64,000 nucleotides of DNA from Lycium barbarum (lineage: Eukaryota; Streptophyta; Magnoliopsida; Solanales; Solanaceae), in contig NC_083339.1 in assembly GCF_019175385.1 (NCBI RefSeq), forward strand, positions 31,525,637 to 31,589,636, written 5' to 3'. A model generated the notes under the pieces. That model made no database searches, was not told the origin of the DNA, and worked only from the letters and a program-made list of their open reading frames with translations. A program made the position numbers and the translations under genes. This document shows, in pieces, positions 1-11,500 of this stretch. The first letter of the stretch is position 1. Each line of letters opens with the position of its first letter.

Positions 1-202
1 TGATGTTTAAAAATGGAAATGGTTCTGGCTTGTTCCTATTCAGGACTACAGTTTGTAACTCATTTGCTTTTGAATTAATAAGAAGCCTCGGTCTACGCAA
101 AAATACTGTTCTTATTGGATAATAAAATGATTTTTTTTCTTATTAGTCATGTAGTAACAATCGACCAATAAGCCTAATTTTTACTTTGCCTCGCTTTTTC
201 GG
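1..202 (+). other. Tail of putative intron between protease and RT, Tat/Ogre-like element 1
   Basis: Non-coding stretch directly upstream of the RT-leader coding sequence. It resembles the matching segment of the minus-strand sister element (31190-31428): both carry a GGACYACAGTTTGTA-like run, a GCCTCGGT run and a final pyrimidine tract. In the sister the tract ends in TTTTCAG; here the same position reads TTTTCGG (about 196-202), so the acceptor AG is lost. Ogre-type elements are known to carry an intron between protease and RT. That this is its remnant is inference from the alignment and from the open frame that follows. The upstream part of the element lies outside the window. Confidence 0.55.
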
Positions 203-1343
203 TAATAATTATAATAAAACAACCAAAAATGTCATGATGTGTTGTGAAACGAACGAGAAAAACAGCCAATAGGAATACGAGGAGTACGATCAATCGACAA
301 TGATGCTCGTAGAGGAGTTGGAAGAATTAGAAGAGAAGAAGAAGCCAAATATGGATGAAACTGAGGTGATCAACCTCAGTGACGAAGAGGATGTTAAGGA
401 GACACGAATCAACGCTCACTTGGGGGGCCCACTAAAAGAAGAGCTCATAGCTTTGTTAAAGGAATATGTGGATGTCTTCGTGAATATTCCAGGATTAAGC
501 ACTGAAATAGTGGCCCACATATACCCATCAAGAAGGGTTTTGCCCTAGTCAAACAAAAGACGCGAACATTTAAGCCAGACATGAGTATCAGGATAAATGA
601 CAAAGTAAAGAAACAAATCGAGTCGGGAATAGTGGTAGTAACATCCTACCCCACTTGGGTAGCCAACATAGTAACAGTACCTAAGAAGGACAGAAAGATT
701 CGAATCTACATAGACTACTAAGATCTCAATCGGGCAGTCCGAAATATAACTTCCGTCTCCTGAACATCCACATCCTAACAGATAACTGCGCCAAGTACGA
801 GCTGCAGTCATTTGTGGATTGTTTCATCGGGTACCACCAAATACTCATGAGCGAGGAAGACGTTGAGAAGAAAGACATTATCACCCCTTGGGGATTCTAA
901 CATTACAGGGCAATGCCGTTCAGCCTCAAAAATTTTGGCGCCACACACATGAGAGCCATGACTACCCTATTCCATGATATGATGCATCGAGAGATCAAAG
1001 TCTATATGGACGATATCATCATAAAATCAAAAGAATGTTCAGAACACACCATGCACTCACGCAAATTCTTTGATAGGCTTCGCAAATTCAATCTGAGGCT
1101 GAACCCTGCTAAATGTGCATTAAGAAGTGCCTGCCAAAAAGCTATTAGGATTCATAGTCAGCCGCAGGGGCATTGAACTGGATCCTACCAAACATAAAGC
1201 AATTCAAGAATTGCCACCGCCCAAAACCAAGAAGGAAGTCATGAGTTACTTGGGAAGGTTGAATTACATCGGACGGTTCATAGCCCAGTCAACTGTGATC
1301 ATGGAGCCAATCCTCAAATTGCTCAAGAAAGAAGCTCCCACGA
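203..1343 (+). pseudogene. Reverse transcriptase region of Tat/Ogre-like polyprotein, broken
   Basis: The region copies element RNA into cDNA. An acidic leader (300-548, with NMDETEVINLSDEED) precedes the RT core. The core then runs through several frames: 549-900 has VPKK and an IDY followed by a stop (TAA at 719-721), 913-1176 has MPFSLKNFGATHMRAM, and 1127-1343 has LLGFIVSRRGIELDP. The catalytic YMDD box is intact (VYMDDIIIKS, about 1003-1032). Frameshifts fall near 548 and 1130, with more stops at 720-900. The order and wording match the minus-strand element at 30122-31190, so the two belong to one family. No functional RT can be made from this copy. Confidence 0.88.
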
Positions 1344-1870
1344 ATGACGGGGGAGTGCCAACAGGCATTCGACAAAATGAAAAGATATCTTTCCAATCCT
1401 CCCGTTCTGGTGCCGCCCAAGAAAACGAGTCCTCTCTTACTATACCTGCCAGTATCAGAAAATGCTTTCGGCTGTATGCTGGCCCGGTATGATGAAGAAG
1501 GCAAAAAAGAACATGCCATTTACTATTTGAGCAAGAAGTTTATATCCTGTGAGGCGCGGTACAGGCTCGTAGAGAAGACTTGTTGTGCTCTGACTTGGAT
1601 CGCTCAGAAGCTAAGGCACTACCTATTAGTGTTCACCACCCATCTCACATCCCAAATGGATCCATTAGGATATATCTTCAGGAAACCGATGCCCATGGGA
1701 AAATTGGCTAAATGGCAGATTCTACTAAGTGAATTCAACATCATATACGTAGCGCAAAAAGCGATCATAGGACAAGCCTTGGCTGACTTGCTAGCGGAAA
1801 GCCCCGTCGATAATGAGCTTGAGCCTTTGCGGGCTTTCATTCAAGATAAGGATGTATTAACTATGGAAGA
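1344..1870 (+). pseudogene. RNase H (first, Ty3-type) of Tat/Ogre-like element 1
   Basis: The open frame 1344-1958 reads through the gypsy-type RNase H that follows RT: LLLYLPVSENAFGCMLARYDEE, then AIYYLSKKFISCEARYRLVEK, ALTWIAQKLRHYL and KLAKWQILLSEFNI. This domain removes the RNA strand during cDNA synthesis. The frame joins the RT frame only through a frameshift around 1340-1380. It ends with ALADLLAESPVDNELEPL, the usual linker of the Tat lineage, and leads into a second RNase H. The sister copy on the minus strand has the same stretch at 29499-30130. Confidence 0.88.
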
Positions 1871-2275
1871 AGAGTTGATGGAACCATACTCAGGTTGGAC
1901 ATTGTTCTTTGATGGGGCATTCAATTACAAAGGGTCAGGCATCGAGGCGATGTGTTGATATCAGAGACAGGACAACACTATTCGTTAGCCGCAAAGCTCA
2001 ACTTCAGATGTATCAACAACATGGCAGAGTACGAAGCATGTGTCCTCGGCCTCAGGATGGCATTGGACATGAACATACCAGAGTTGTTGGTAGTCGGGGA
2101 CTCTGATTTGCTCATAAATCAAGTGAAAGGGAATTGGGTGACCAAAAATGATAAGATACCCCCGTATGTAAATCTAGTGCAAAGACTGAGCCAGATATTC
2201 AAGAATATCAATTTCAGGCATATCCCAAGAGCCTAAAATGAGTTCGCAGACGCATTGGCTATGATAGTCTCCATG
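1871..2275 (+). pseudogene. Second, archaeal-type RNase H (aRNH) of Tat-lineage element
   Basis: GWTLFFDGAFNYKGSG (about 1893-1940) is followed, after a one-base frame change near 1950, by NMAEYEACVLGLRMAL, VVGDSDLLINQVKG and, past a stop near 2236, NEFADALA. These give the D...E...D...D pattern of an additional RNase H. In plant Ty3/gypsy elements this extra domain marks the Tat clade (Tat, Ogre, Retand types), which is the firmest basis for the classification. The frameshift and the stop make it non-functional. The minus-strand sister is truncated just before this domain. Confidence 0.85.
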
Positions 2276-2376
2276 ATTTAGCACCCCGAAAGTGCTCTCA
2301 TTGACCCTATATAGATCACGTTGAGAGAAGAACAGGCTCACTGCGCCCATGTCGAGGCCGAGCCAGATGGTTAACT

Positions 2377-3637
2377 ATGGTATGCCGACATCAAGACATA
2401 AGTAGAGAAAGGAGAATACCCCCAGAGCGTTCAGCAAATCAGAAAAAGACTATTAGGAGGCTGGCTAATGGTTTCTTCCTGAACAAAGAAGTATTGTACA
2501 AAAGGACACCTGACCTTGGATTACTCAGGTGCGTAGACACCGAAGAGGCTACAAATGTGCTGAAAGAAGTGCACGGAGGGGCATGCGGTCCCCATATGAA
2601 CGGATTCATCCTTGCAAAGAAAATCCTAAGGACGGGGTATTACTGGATGACCATGGAGCATGATTTATGCAAATTCGTACAGAAGTGCCATCAGTGCCAG
2701 ATACACGGAGATTTGATCAAGGTTCCTCCCACCGAGTTACATGCGATGAGCTCACCATGGCCCTTCATGGCTTGGGGGATGGACGTCATAGAACCCATTG
2801 AGCCTCCAGCCTCCAATAGACATCGTCTCACCTTGGTCGCCATCAACTACTTTACTAAATAGGTAGAAGCCACTTCGCACAAGTCAGTGACCACGAAGGT
2901 CATGTCTGACTTCGTAAAAAATAATCTGATATGCCGCTTCGGTGTACCAGAGTCCATCATCACAGAAAACGGTGCCAATTTTAATAGTCATTTGATGAAG
3001 GACATTTGCGAACAATTCAAGGTAACCCACAGGAACTCTAGCGCCTACCGGCCACAACTGAATGGAGCCGTGGAGGCTGCCAACAAAAACATCAAGAGGA
3101 TCCTGAGGAAACTGATCGACAACTATAGGAATTGGCACGAATAGCTGCCTTAGGCCTTGTTGGGTACAGGATGATGACCCGCACTTCCACCGGGGCAACT
3201 TTCCATCGAGGCAACTCCGTATTGTTTTTTCTAAGGTACAGAAGCGGTCATATCCGCAGAAGTAGAAATCTCCTCACTCAGGATCATCCAAGAGGTAGAG
3301 ATAAAGAATGCAGAATGGGTCAGAAACCGCTATGAACAATTGGCTATGATAGATGAAAAGAGAATGGTGGCTGTATGCCACGGAAAGCTGTACAAAAAAA
3401 AGAATGTCTCGAGCTTTCAACAAACGGGTCAAGGCCTGACTTTTCCAAATTGGACAACTCGTGCTCAAGCGGGTCTCTCCCCGCCAAGAAGAATATAAAG
3501 GAAAATTCGAGCCGAACTGGCAAGGGCCATGCATGGTCAGGAAAGTACTCTCAAGAGGAGCCGTAGTCCTAGCCAAGATGGACGGTGAGTAGCCCAAAGC
3601 CATCAATGCAAACGTGCTCAACAAATACTACATTTAG
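2377..3637 (+). pseudogene. Integrase of Tat/Ogre-like element 1, with C-terminal tail
   Basis: Integrase inserts the cDNA into the genome. The N-terminal zinc finger keeps its residues in order (EVHGG, GPHMNG, KFVQKCHQCQ; about 2560-2700). The catalytic core has GMDVIEP (first Asp), ITENGANF where Asp is normally found (second Asp changed to Glu), and NGAVEAANK (Glu). A TAG at 2860-2862 replaces the Trp of the usual FTKWVEA, and a second stop falls near 3142. The C-terminal tail goes on in other frames to NVLNKYYI and a stop at 3635-3637, the normal end of Tat pol. Dead by several independent lesions. Confidence 0.88.
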
Positions 3638-4300
3638 GATTCCATTTGCTTGTAATTGCATTATCATTTCCTTGTAATCGTACTTCCGTAATAAAATGAG
3701 AAATGTGTATCCGTCTTTGTAAATAAACTATGCAACGACCTAACTTTCCCACAGTGGGATACGTAGGCAGTCCATATCGGACCCGATCACATTAATAGTA
3801 AAACCAAAAACTCAGTTACTTTGTCTCGAACTACGTTTAACCTGAATTCCTGCTGCGACAGGATACGTAGGTGCTTTCGAGCTCGTTCGTCATAAAAGGA
3901 AACCCAAAAGCCATTAGGAGAACCTCAGAGATAATAAAGCAAGATGGATTCGACGAGAGCAAGCTACGAGGACCAATATAAGAATCGGCTAGCGTCAACC
4001 CAACACTGGGGCAGAATTTTTGACAGGGTCTAAAAAATTCCTACCGAAAGCAATCAACATAGAAAATAGCAAAACAAAGCTCTACACTAGGGCAAAATTC
4101 TTTAAGGAACCTCAAAAATTCCTGCATAATAAGAAAGAGCAAGGGCCGCTTAAGGAAAACCCATAACTAGGACAAAATTCTCAAGAAAGATCTCAAAAGT
4201 TCTATCGGTTCAGAAATCAGCAATCATACCTCCTGGGAGAATCAGAAGACCTCGTTCGAAGATGCATATCATGACCAATCCTTTTTCAAAAAAATATATA
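3638..4300 (+). repeat. 3' untranslated region with GATACGTAGG motifs and about 83-bp imperfect repeats
   Basis: Non-coding part after pol. GGGATACGTAGGCAG (about 3769) and GGATACGTAGGTG (about 3860) are variants of one motif. Three imperfect units beginning near 4001, 4083 and 4168 share ACACTRGGGCARAATTCT and a following CTCAAAAATTCC, spaced about 83-85 bp. Similar repeats and GATACGTAGGCAG motifs are usual in untranslated regions of Tat-lineage elements. The motif occurs once more in minus orientation near 35150, in the other Tat-like element. Confidence 0.65.
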
Positions 4301-4639
4301 GAACGATGCGCTTTACGATTTTTTTTTATACTTCATATTTTCAAACAAATATACATCCATTAGCATATGTACGCTCTAAAACTATCTCTCAAAATACCGG
4401 GCCCAAGAGGGTTATGAAGAACGTCAAAAAGAGCCACCAGATAGGAAAACAACAACACTAATTAGTCTTTTAGGAAACTCACTATTTTTCTGTGGATGCA
4501 GGATTGTAACGGGGCAGAAGGTGCGCCACTAACCAGTCTGCCCACAGCTCAACCTAGCAAGGAAAGACCAAAAGGGTCATAACAGAAATTGACAGAAATG
4601 ACTCATCCGACCAAAAAGGGTTAGGACGATGAGCGTAAA

Positions 4640-4935
4640 AATATATATATATCTGACCAAAAGGGCCGGTGAAACAAATAAATGGCCGAGGCATATCAAA
4701 CCATAAAGGTCATGAAAAGAATGAACAACAAAGGCATATCCGACCACGAGGGTCCATCAACAAACAAGTGACCAAGACATATCAGGACAAAAAGGTGACG
4801 ATGAATGAGCATAGACACATATCCGGCCGAAAGGGTCACGACAAAGACAAAGGGCGTATTTGACCACGAGGGTCACGACCCATAATACGGACGAAAGAAA
4901 GATCATTCAGCCACAAGGGCCATATCTGTCATCTT
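4640..4935 (+). repeat. Short degenerate tandem repeats, GACCANNAGGGTCA type
   Basis: At least five diverged units share a core close to CATATCNGACCANNAGGGTCA, near 4651, 4700, 4740, 4810 and 4860, with spacing of about 40-60 bp. They lie inside the 3' untranslated part of element 1, just before a second and denser repeat field. The ORFs that cross them have no recognisable protein. I take them as part of the hypervariable satellite-like region that Ogre/Tat elements carry between pol and the 3' LTR. Confidence 0.6.
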
Positions 4936-4984
4936 TTAATTCCTTTCGATTCTTCCATTCTTTAAATTCCTTTCAATTCGTTCA

Positions 4985-5735
4985 TACCAGCTGCCGAGAG
5001 GGCCATTGCACATTTACTTTCCTGCTGTTGAGTGGGTCATTCATAAAAATTGCAAATAAGGCCATTGCATGTTTACTTTCCTGCTGCCGAGAGGGCCATT
5101 CATACAAACTGCCAAGAGGGCCATTGAACGTTTACTTTTCTACTGCCGAGAGGGCCATTCATACATACTGCCGAGAGGGCCATTCATTCATACAAACTTC
5201 CAAGAGGGATATTACACATTTACCTTCCTGCTACTAAGAGGGCCATTCATACATACTGCCAAGAGGCCATTCATTTATACAAACTACCAAGAGGGCCATT
5301 GCACGTTTACTTTTTTGCTGTTGAGACGACCATTCATACATACTGCTGAGAAGACCATTCATTCATACAAATTTCTAAGAGGGCCATTGCACGTTTACTT
5401 TCCTGCTACCGAGAGCGCCATTCATAAATACTGCTGAGAAGGCCACTCATTCATACAAACTGCCAAGAGGGCCATTGTACATTTACTTTCCTGCTGTCGA
5501 GAGGACAATTCATACATACTGCCGAGAGGGCCATTCATACACACTGTCGAGAGGGCCATTCGTTCATGCAAACTTCCAAGAGGGCCATTGCACGTTTACT
5601 TTTCTGCTGCCGAGAGGGCCATTGGACGTTTACTTTCCTGCTGCCGAAAGGGCCATTCATACAAACTGCCAAGAGGGCTATTGCACGTTTACTTTCCTAC
5701 TGCCGAGAGGGCCATTCATACAAATGTCATGGAAA
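4985..5735 (+). repeat. Dense minisatellite, unit CTGCCGAGAGGGCCATTCATACA (about 24 bp)
   Basis: Some 25-30 units of CTGCCGAGAGGGCCATTCATACA and variants alternate with a longer spacer reading GCACGTTTACTTTCCTG. This gives a higher-order period of roughly 55-60 bp. The basic unit is divisible by three, so several frames stay open for 100 codons or more and encode repetitive peptides (REGHS, FLLPRGPF); I do not regard these as genes. Such tandem arrays between pol and LTR are characteristic of Tat/Ogre elements and are known to seed satellite DNA elsewhere in plant genomes. Confidence 0.85.
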
Positions 5736-6377
5736 TATCTACAATATTGTCGAATTTCGAAAGCAGGTGCACAGCCTCCGAGAGGGAGCTAGCCTGCTGA
5801 ACCAGATCCAGAGAAATTGCGGAGCAAACGTGGAGATGTTTCTTGCGCGATCGGTCAACTTGGGTGCCCATGAGCGTCAATTTCTCTGGCCAGGACTTGA
5901 AAGCCATCCAATCTCAGAGTCAGCCAAAATCTGTCTATTTTGCTAAAAAACAGCGATCGGTCGGATACACTCCGGTAAAATCCGAAGGTATTCTCTCAAA
6001 AAGTGGGATACTCTTCTCCACCAAGTCAAACTACATGTGGCATGATTCCCAGAGACCAGGGATATGTAGGTAGACTCAAAATGCCAGAGTCGGCCATATT
6101 CTAACCACCGTCCAGGAAAACCCCCGATCACAACACCTGGAGTCTTAGGACTTTCCTGCTGAATCACCTAAAGTCTTCAATCGAGTCGAACTACAGGTGG
6201 CCTGAATTCTCGTACATCTCGAGATATGTAGAAAACCCGGGAGCCAAGGTCTGGCCACACATGTGTAAATTGCTTGAAATTGAAGGGCAAGATGAGTCGG
6301 GTCCGTAAAAAATTAGGGTTAGTCAAATTTCGTTGCTCAGAGATGGTCCCGCTATCCCCGAACACCGAAGGGGCTAT
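5736..6377 (+). other. Distal 3' untranslated region and polypurine-tract area of element 1
   Basis: Non-coding. Two diverged copies of a block run through AACTACAGGTGGCCTGAATTC and a GATATGTAG motif, at about 6026-6080 and 6188-6235. They match the kind of block seen in other Tat elements before gag or before the LTR. The stretch ends in CCGAAGGGGCTAT (6365-6377), directly followed by the TGTTGACACC that I take as the LTR start. That purine-rich run is the best candidate primer for plus-strand DNA synthesis. Confidence 0.6.
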
Positions 6378-6899
6378 TGTTGACACCTAATTTTTGACCT
6401 CCCATAATTTGTTTTAAGTACTCGGAGTCCTTGGACAATAAGTAAGATCAGCTGCGCACCCTAAAATGTCTAAAAGATTTTTATGAAAACTATTTGGGAT
6501 AATATTTCACCCCTTTGAATTGATAAAGAGAATCTTTTGGATATTTTAAGTTTTGTAGAAATTAAGTGAGGCTTTGTGACATTGAGGGAATATATTTTTT
6601 AAATTAATCAAGGTAAAATACAATTTTTAATAATTATTTACTTAATTAATTAAATCAAGGAAAATTAGAGTAATGGGTGATTTATTCTATTTTATTATCC
6701 AAGGTGATTTAAGTAATTAAAAGAATTGACCATTTTACCCCTCAAACCTTGATTCTATGTGTAACCATAGTTATTTAATTGATGAATTATCTGATTAATT
6801 ATTTGATTAATTATTGGGACCATTATCTACAAAATGTTTTTTTAACAAATCATGTTTTAGAATTAATTAAGTCCAAATAGGCTAATGATTGGGTTTTTA

Positions 6900-7140
6900 T
6901 TTTTTATCCCCGATCCTCCATACATATATATATACCACGTATATACAAATATACATCATGTATATATATATGTATGCTTACAATGGCCCATCGTTTTTTT
7001 TTTTAAAAGGGGACCGAGCCCAAGCCCAATCGCCCAGACCCGGCCCAAGATGGAGTAACAATACTCCCCGCCTCATTATCAAAAGACCCTAAGGGGGTCA
7101 TTCTCTTTCTCTCAAGGTTAGGGTTCAAAACCCTAGCTGC
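6900..7140 (+). promoter_or_regulatory. Promoter-like region in LTR: TATA-rich stretch, GCCCA motifs, telo-box palindrome
   Basis: A CATATATATATACC stretch (about 6922) and a second TATATATATATG (about 6962) are followed by a cluster of GGCCCAT and GCCCAA motifs (6984-7046). An inverted telo-box pair, TTAGGGTTCAAAACCCTAG, lies at about 7119-7137. TGGGCY (site II) plus telo-box is a known arrangement in promoters of plant ribosomal-protein and cell-cycle genes. That the LTR promoter uses it is inference from motif content. Confidence 0.4.
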
Positions 7141-8521
7141 CACCCTACCCCTCCCCCCTACGCGGCTGTCCCATCGCCACCTGAGCATGAATAGTGCTCG
7201 ACGTGCAGGAAATCCTCTTCCACAAATTCTGGCCAAATAGCCCCTAAATGTACAGACCCACCCCTTTCTTTATATTTTCCGTCATTTATACTAGTGTTGA
7301 AGTGATTTAAGCCGTTGATTTCGTTTTCACCTCAAATCTTGGTCGTGTGTTGGATTTTTCAGTGAAGACTTGTGTAAATCTACAAGTCCCACATCAGTTA
7401 TATGATTTCTGAGATGTGTTCTGGGGTTCTATTCCCATTTGTTCCAAAAAAGAAGGGGGTTGGAACTGAGAAAGGCTTGAAATTATGATTTTTTTTTCAA
7501 GTTCAAAAGTTCCATATGTCATATTTTAGGCTTTGGCCGAAAGGTTTCAGTTTTCCTTAGTTTTAAACGTTTGCTATAATTTATTTAGTTGTGGTGTTGG
7601 TGGCTGAGTCTGGCATAGGAAGCATTGAAGCATCCAAGTCCATTGCTTGCCCTAGTTGCACTCACAAAAGGTAAATATTAGTTTGTTGCTTTCCATTTAG
7701 ATTTCCGTCTATATTAGTGTAGTTTAATGTGATTAAGAGTATTATGTGTGGTTTAGAATATAGTTTAAGCTAATATGCTTGTTAGATTTAGGTTTCCATT
7801 TAGATTTCTGTCTATATCATGATTGTTTAATGTGATTAAGAATATTATGTGTGGTTTAGAATATATTTTAAGCTATGTGTTGTTTGATGTGTGTATAATG
7901 AGTCTTATGTTTTAAATTGGGACTAAAGGGGGTTTGTTATGTATCATGCTGGGTTTAATCCTATTGTTCCATGTAACATTACTTGGTTTGAGGTTATATG
8001 ACCTTTAGTGATTTATTTGGCTCACATTCTTGCCTGTTTTCATTTAGAAGTGTGTTTGGTATGAAGGTTAACTCAAAAAATAGGGGTCAAAAGGCTTGTT
8101 AAAGTGAGGTGTTTGACCTGGTACTGAGCAATTTAATTGATAGTGTGTTTTTTTGGAGATTGTTTAATGTTTTGGAGATTTGTTATGAAGAAACCTAGTC
8201 TGATCATGTTTGTCCTACTTACTAATGTATTTGTTTTGAAGTTGAAGGTTTTACATATTGGACCTAGTCTGATCATGTTTGTCCTGCTTAATCCTGTGTT
8301 TGGTTTGAAGATTGAAGGTTTACTGTGTGCTATGTGGGATTATATTTGTTCTTCTTGGTAATGTGTTTGGCCTTAAGGGTGTTGATGGCTACAGGTGGAT
8401 TAAGTGCCTTGGTTGTCCTGATCTCTGTTTGTTTCATTTAAGTAATATATATTTGGTTGAAAACTTGGCATTTTGTGTCAGATTAGTATATGTTGAGATA
8501 GAGGTTTTAAATAATGATTCT

Positions 8522-8542
8522 GGGGGGGGGGGGGGGGGGGGG
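8522..8542 (+). repeat. Poly-G tract, 21 bp
   Basis: Twenty-one consecutive G, followed by AGGA. A second run of 13 G lies at 9773-9785. Long G runs are rare in plant DNA, could form quadruplex DNA, and are typical places for sequencing or assembly length errors. Confidence 0.9.
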
Positions 8543-11500
8543 AGGATTTGAACTTGATCAAAAGTATTCACTTAGCTTGCATTTGTCTGATTGTTTTACT
8601 TGTGGTAAGCATGGGAACTTGTTGAACCTATCTCTGAGTAGAACTTGTAGAATATGTACGTGTGTGTGTTGAGTTTAAAAGGTTTTTAATTTTGCTATAA
8701 TGAACTGAGTTCAAGGCAGTCTTAAGATGGTCTATGTTTGGTCCAAAATGGTCAGTCAATTAGTTAAATAATCTTGTCAAGAGGATAATTGTCATGTTTT
8801 CCTTAACCTAGTAATAAGATGTATCCACTTTGAAAATGGCATTAAAAGAAAGGGGCTCAAGGGTTCGTAGTTTGACAAGGAATATGTGTATATGTGTGAG
8901 TCCGTTTTGGTCCACCATGTGTAAAATTGTCCATGAACATGTTGTGTGAAGAAAAATCTTATTTTTGAAGATTGATCATCTAATTTATGATAATTTGAAC
9001 GATAAAGGACAAAGGGAAGACGGGTAATGGGAACCTTGATATAAGTCTGCTTATCCTGTCTTTGTGTGGCTATCTTGGATGCTCTTGTTTTCCCTTTTGA
9101 TGTTGTGAATTGAGTTCTTTTAAGGATTAATAATAAGGCTATGAAAGGGTTGAGTATAATGTCTCAGAATTTGGCTAAGGCTAAAGTAATTGATTGGAGT
9201 ATGTTGCTGCTTCTCTCTATGAGCATTAATCCTAATGGAAAGAAAAATGTGTGTTTATTTTCAAAATGCAATGTGGTTAAGAGAAAAGATCCTTTCATGA
9301 TTATAATCTTGGCCTGAAGTTGTTTATAAAAACTAGCTTGTAATTGTTGTTACACGCTTATGGTGGGTCTGTTCCTAGTGCATCATGTTTAAACTTGGCA
9401 AATAAAGTCTTTAAAAGCTGGGCATAGTTTCATGAGTCAACTGTGGATGTTGTGATAGAGGTAGGTTGTTTTGAACCTGCCTAGGACCTTTAGGGCTGTC
9501 ACTAGAAAATTAGTATGAGGCCATAGGATGGGGGGAAGAGTTTTAGGAGAGGAAAAGGTATGCCTAGGCATGAACTGGAGATGGTGACCAGTGGAGCCCA
9601 GGATCCCTTTTTGCTGAAAGGAGATCGGAAGGTAATGACCCCACCCTATCCTGTTTCCCTTTCAGGAGCCTAAGACTGTTTCTCTCATTTTTCTGATATT
9701 CTCCTCATGATCTTGGGACATACAAAGGTCATAGGTATATTAAAACAGCTTAGCTATATCTAAAAGGAAGGAGGGGGGGGGGGGGTACACCTAAAGTTAA
9801 ATAGACTGTTGTCAATGTTTGAAAAGTTTAAGTGTTGTATGATTTTTACCATGTCTTCTGAAAGGTTGCCTTTCTTTAGCTTGGGAGTTTACTTGTTTTG
9901 ACTTTATTGCTTAAACTGGGTTTGTGCAAGGAAGTGGGACTGATAAGTGCATTCTCCTGGTATGAGTCCACATCATGAAAAACTAAGTGTCAATTTTGTT
10001 GCTTACTACTTGCCCCCTATGTGTGATCATGTGTCTTTTATCCACCTTCTCTTAGTTTGCTTATCCATGACTGGTGTCTGAGAATTTGCCCCTTTGGTTT
10101 ATTGATTGAAATTTGTTTCCTATGTGATGATTGAATCCCCTTGTTTACCAAAACTATGATCATGCCATAAACCTACCCCTTGCTTTCTTTTCCTTTCTTT
10201 TTTGTTCCTTGAGAAAAACTTTTGATTAGTCTATGTACATAAAAGGTCATTGCTAAGAGTCAAAATTGTTTTAAGGTTTTTTGACTAAGTGCCCATATAA
10301 CTTGCCCGTTGGAAATCTCTTTTCTTTAACAAAAGGTCTTCAAAGCTCATTCATTTGTTAACAAATAATCCTGATCAGTTAACTTGTCTATTATATGCTT
10401 GGGTAATAAAAGGGAGATAAGGTTTAAAAGCTACCAGTTTTTAATGTATGCACTAAAGTCATAAACTCTGTCAAACAGTGTCTTACCTGGAACAAGTAAC
10501 ACTGCCTGATGTCTTGATTGCTTGTGGAGTCCTCATAAGGCCTTTTTGCACCTTTTTTGATCCGGGGTCCTAGTGTTTTGCCTATGTGGTTGGTGCTATT
10601 CCTTGCCTACCTTGGGCATCAGACACACTGTGAGATTGCTGTGCTTGCTTTGTTAATGATCTGGTCATGTGTACCCTAGGGGTTAGTTGGGATGGGACTT
10701 ATGCCATAACTTGAATCTATGAAGAATTGTAGACCTATCTAAGATGAGGTTGGGAAGCCAAGGGATCCTGAATAGTCTGTATTGATTGACCTTCATCCTG
10801 CCATCACTTGAATTAGTCTAACCTGCCCTGTTTTCTCTAGGCAATGGCTCTGACCTTAGTATAAATGGATAGGTCTATTTGGTTTGAGGATGTACACTTG
10901 GAACCATTTTATATTAAGTTCTAGGCTAGATAACCTTGAAAGACACAAACCACCATGTGAACACCGAGAAGGCTGGAAATGGACCAAAGCCATATGACCT
11001 AAGAAAGACCTTTTCAAGGGGCCTTGGGGAAAGGAGAAGAGAAAATCCAGGCCTAGCCTAGATCACAACAGTCTCCTTCAAATAAAAGGCTCCATGGCAC
11101 TTCTGTGGTTTGTGGATGCTGAGGTTCATTGCCAAGAATGCTGGAAACCATCTAGATTCTGCCTCCTTAGGCTTAGTGAAAACCCCCTCCCTAGCTTAGT
11201 GTTATCACTGATCTAGTAAGGTTGATTTTGGCTTTGACCAAATGAAGAATAATTGTGCACATGAGTTCAAGATAGAGACAAAGATGGAAGGTTAGGCAGA
11301 AGTGCAATTTTTGGCTTGCTCATTTTCCTTTATCTGGTTTTTGTTTACTTGTCCTTGAGATCGCATTAGTTGCCCCCCTTCCCTGCCATAGCCATATCCT
11401 TGTTTTTTTCTATATGCTCTTCTCATTGGTAAGAGGCAAAGATGCTCTAGTTCACTTCATGGTGATATGTTTGGTACTGATTTGCCCCTTTTGAGTGTCA

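Noticed and set aside
4985..5735. CRISPR-like look of regularly spaced short repeats
   Set aside because: The spacers are themselves repeats, the units vary, and the setting is a plant retrotransposon untranslated region.
4860..5946. Overlapping ORFs of 105-126 codons with repeated REGHS/PRGPF peptides
   Set aside because: They arise because the 24-bp repeat unit is divisible by three and lacks stops in several frames; no known domain.
8137..8551. ORFs of 74-79 codons in the long LTR
   Set aside because: Low-complexity, T-rich translation ending in the poly-G run; no motif.
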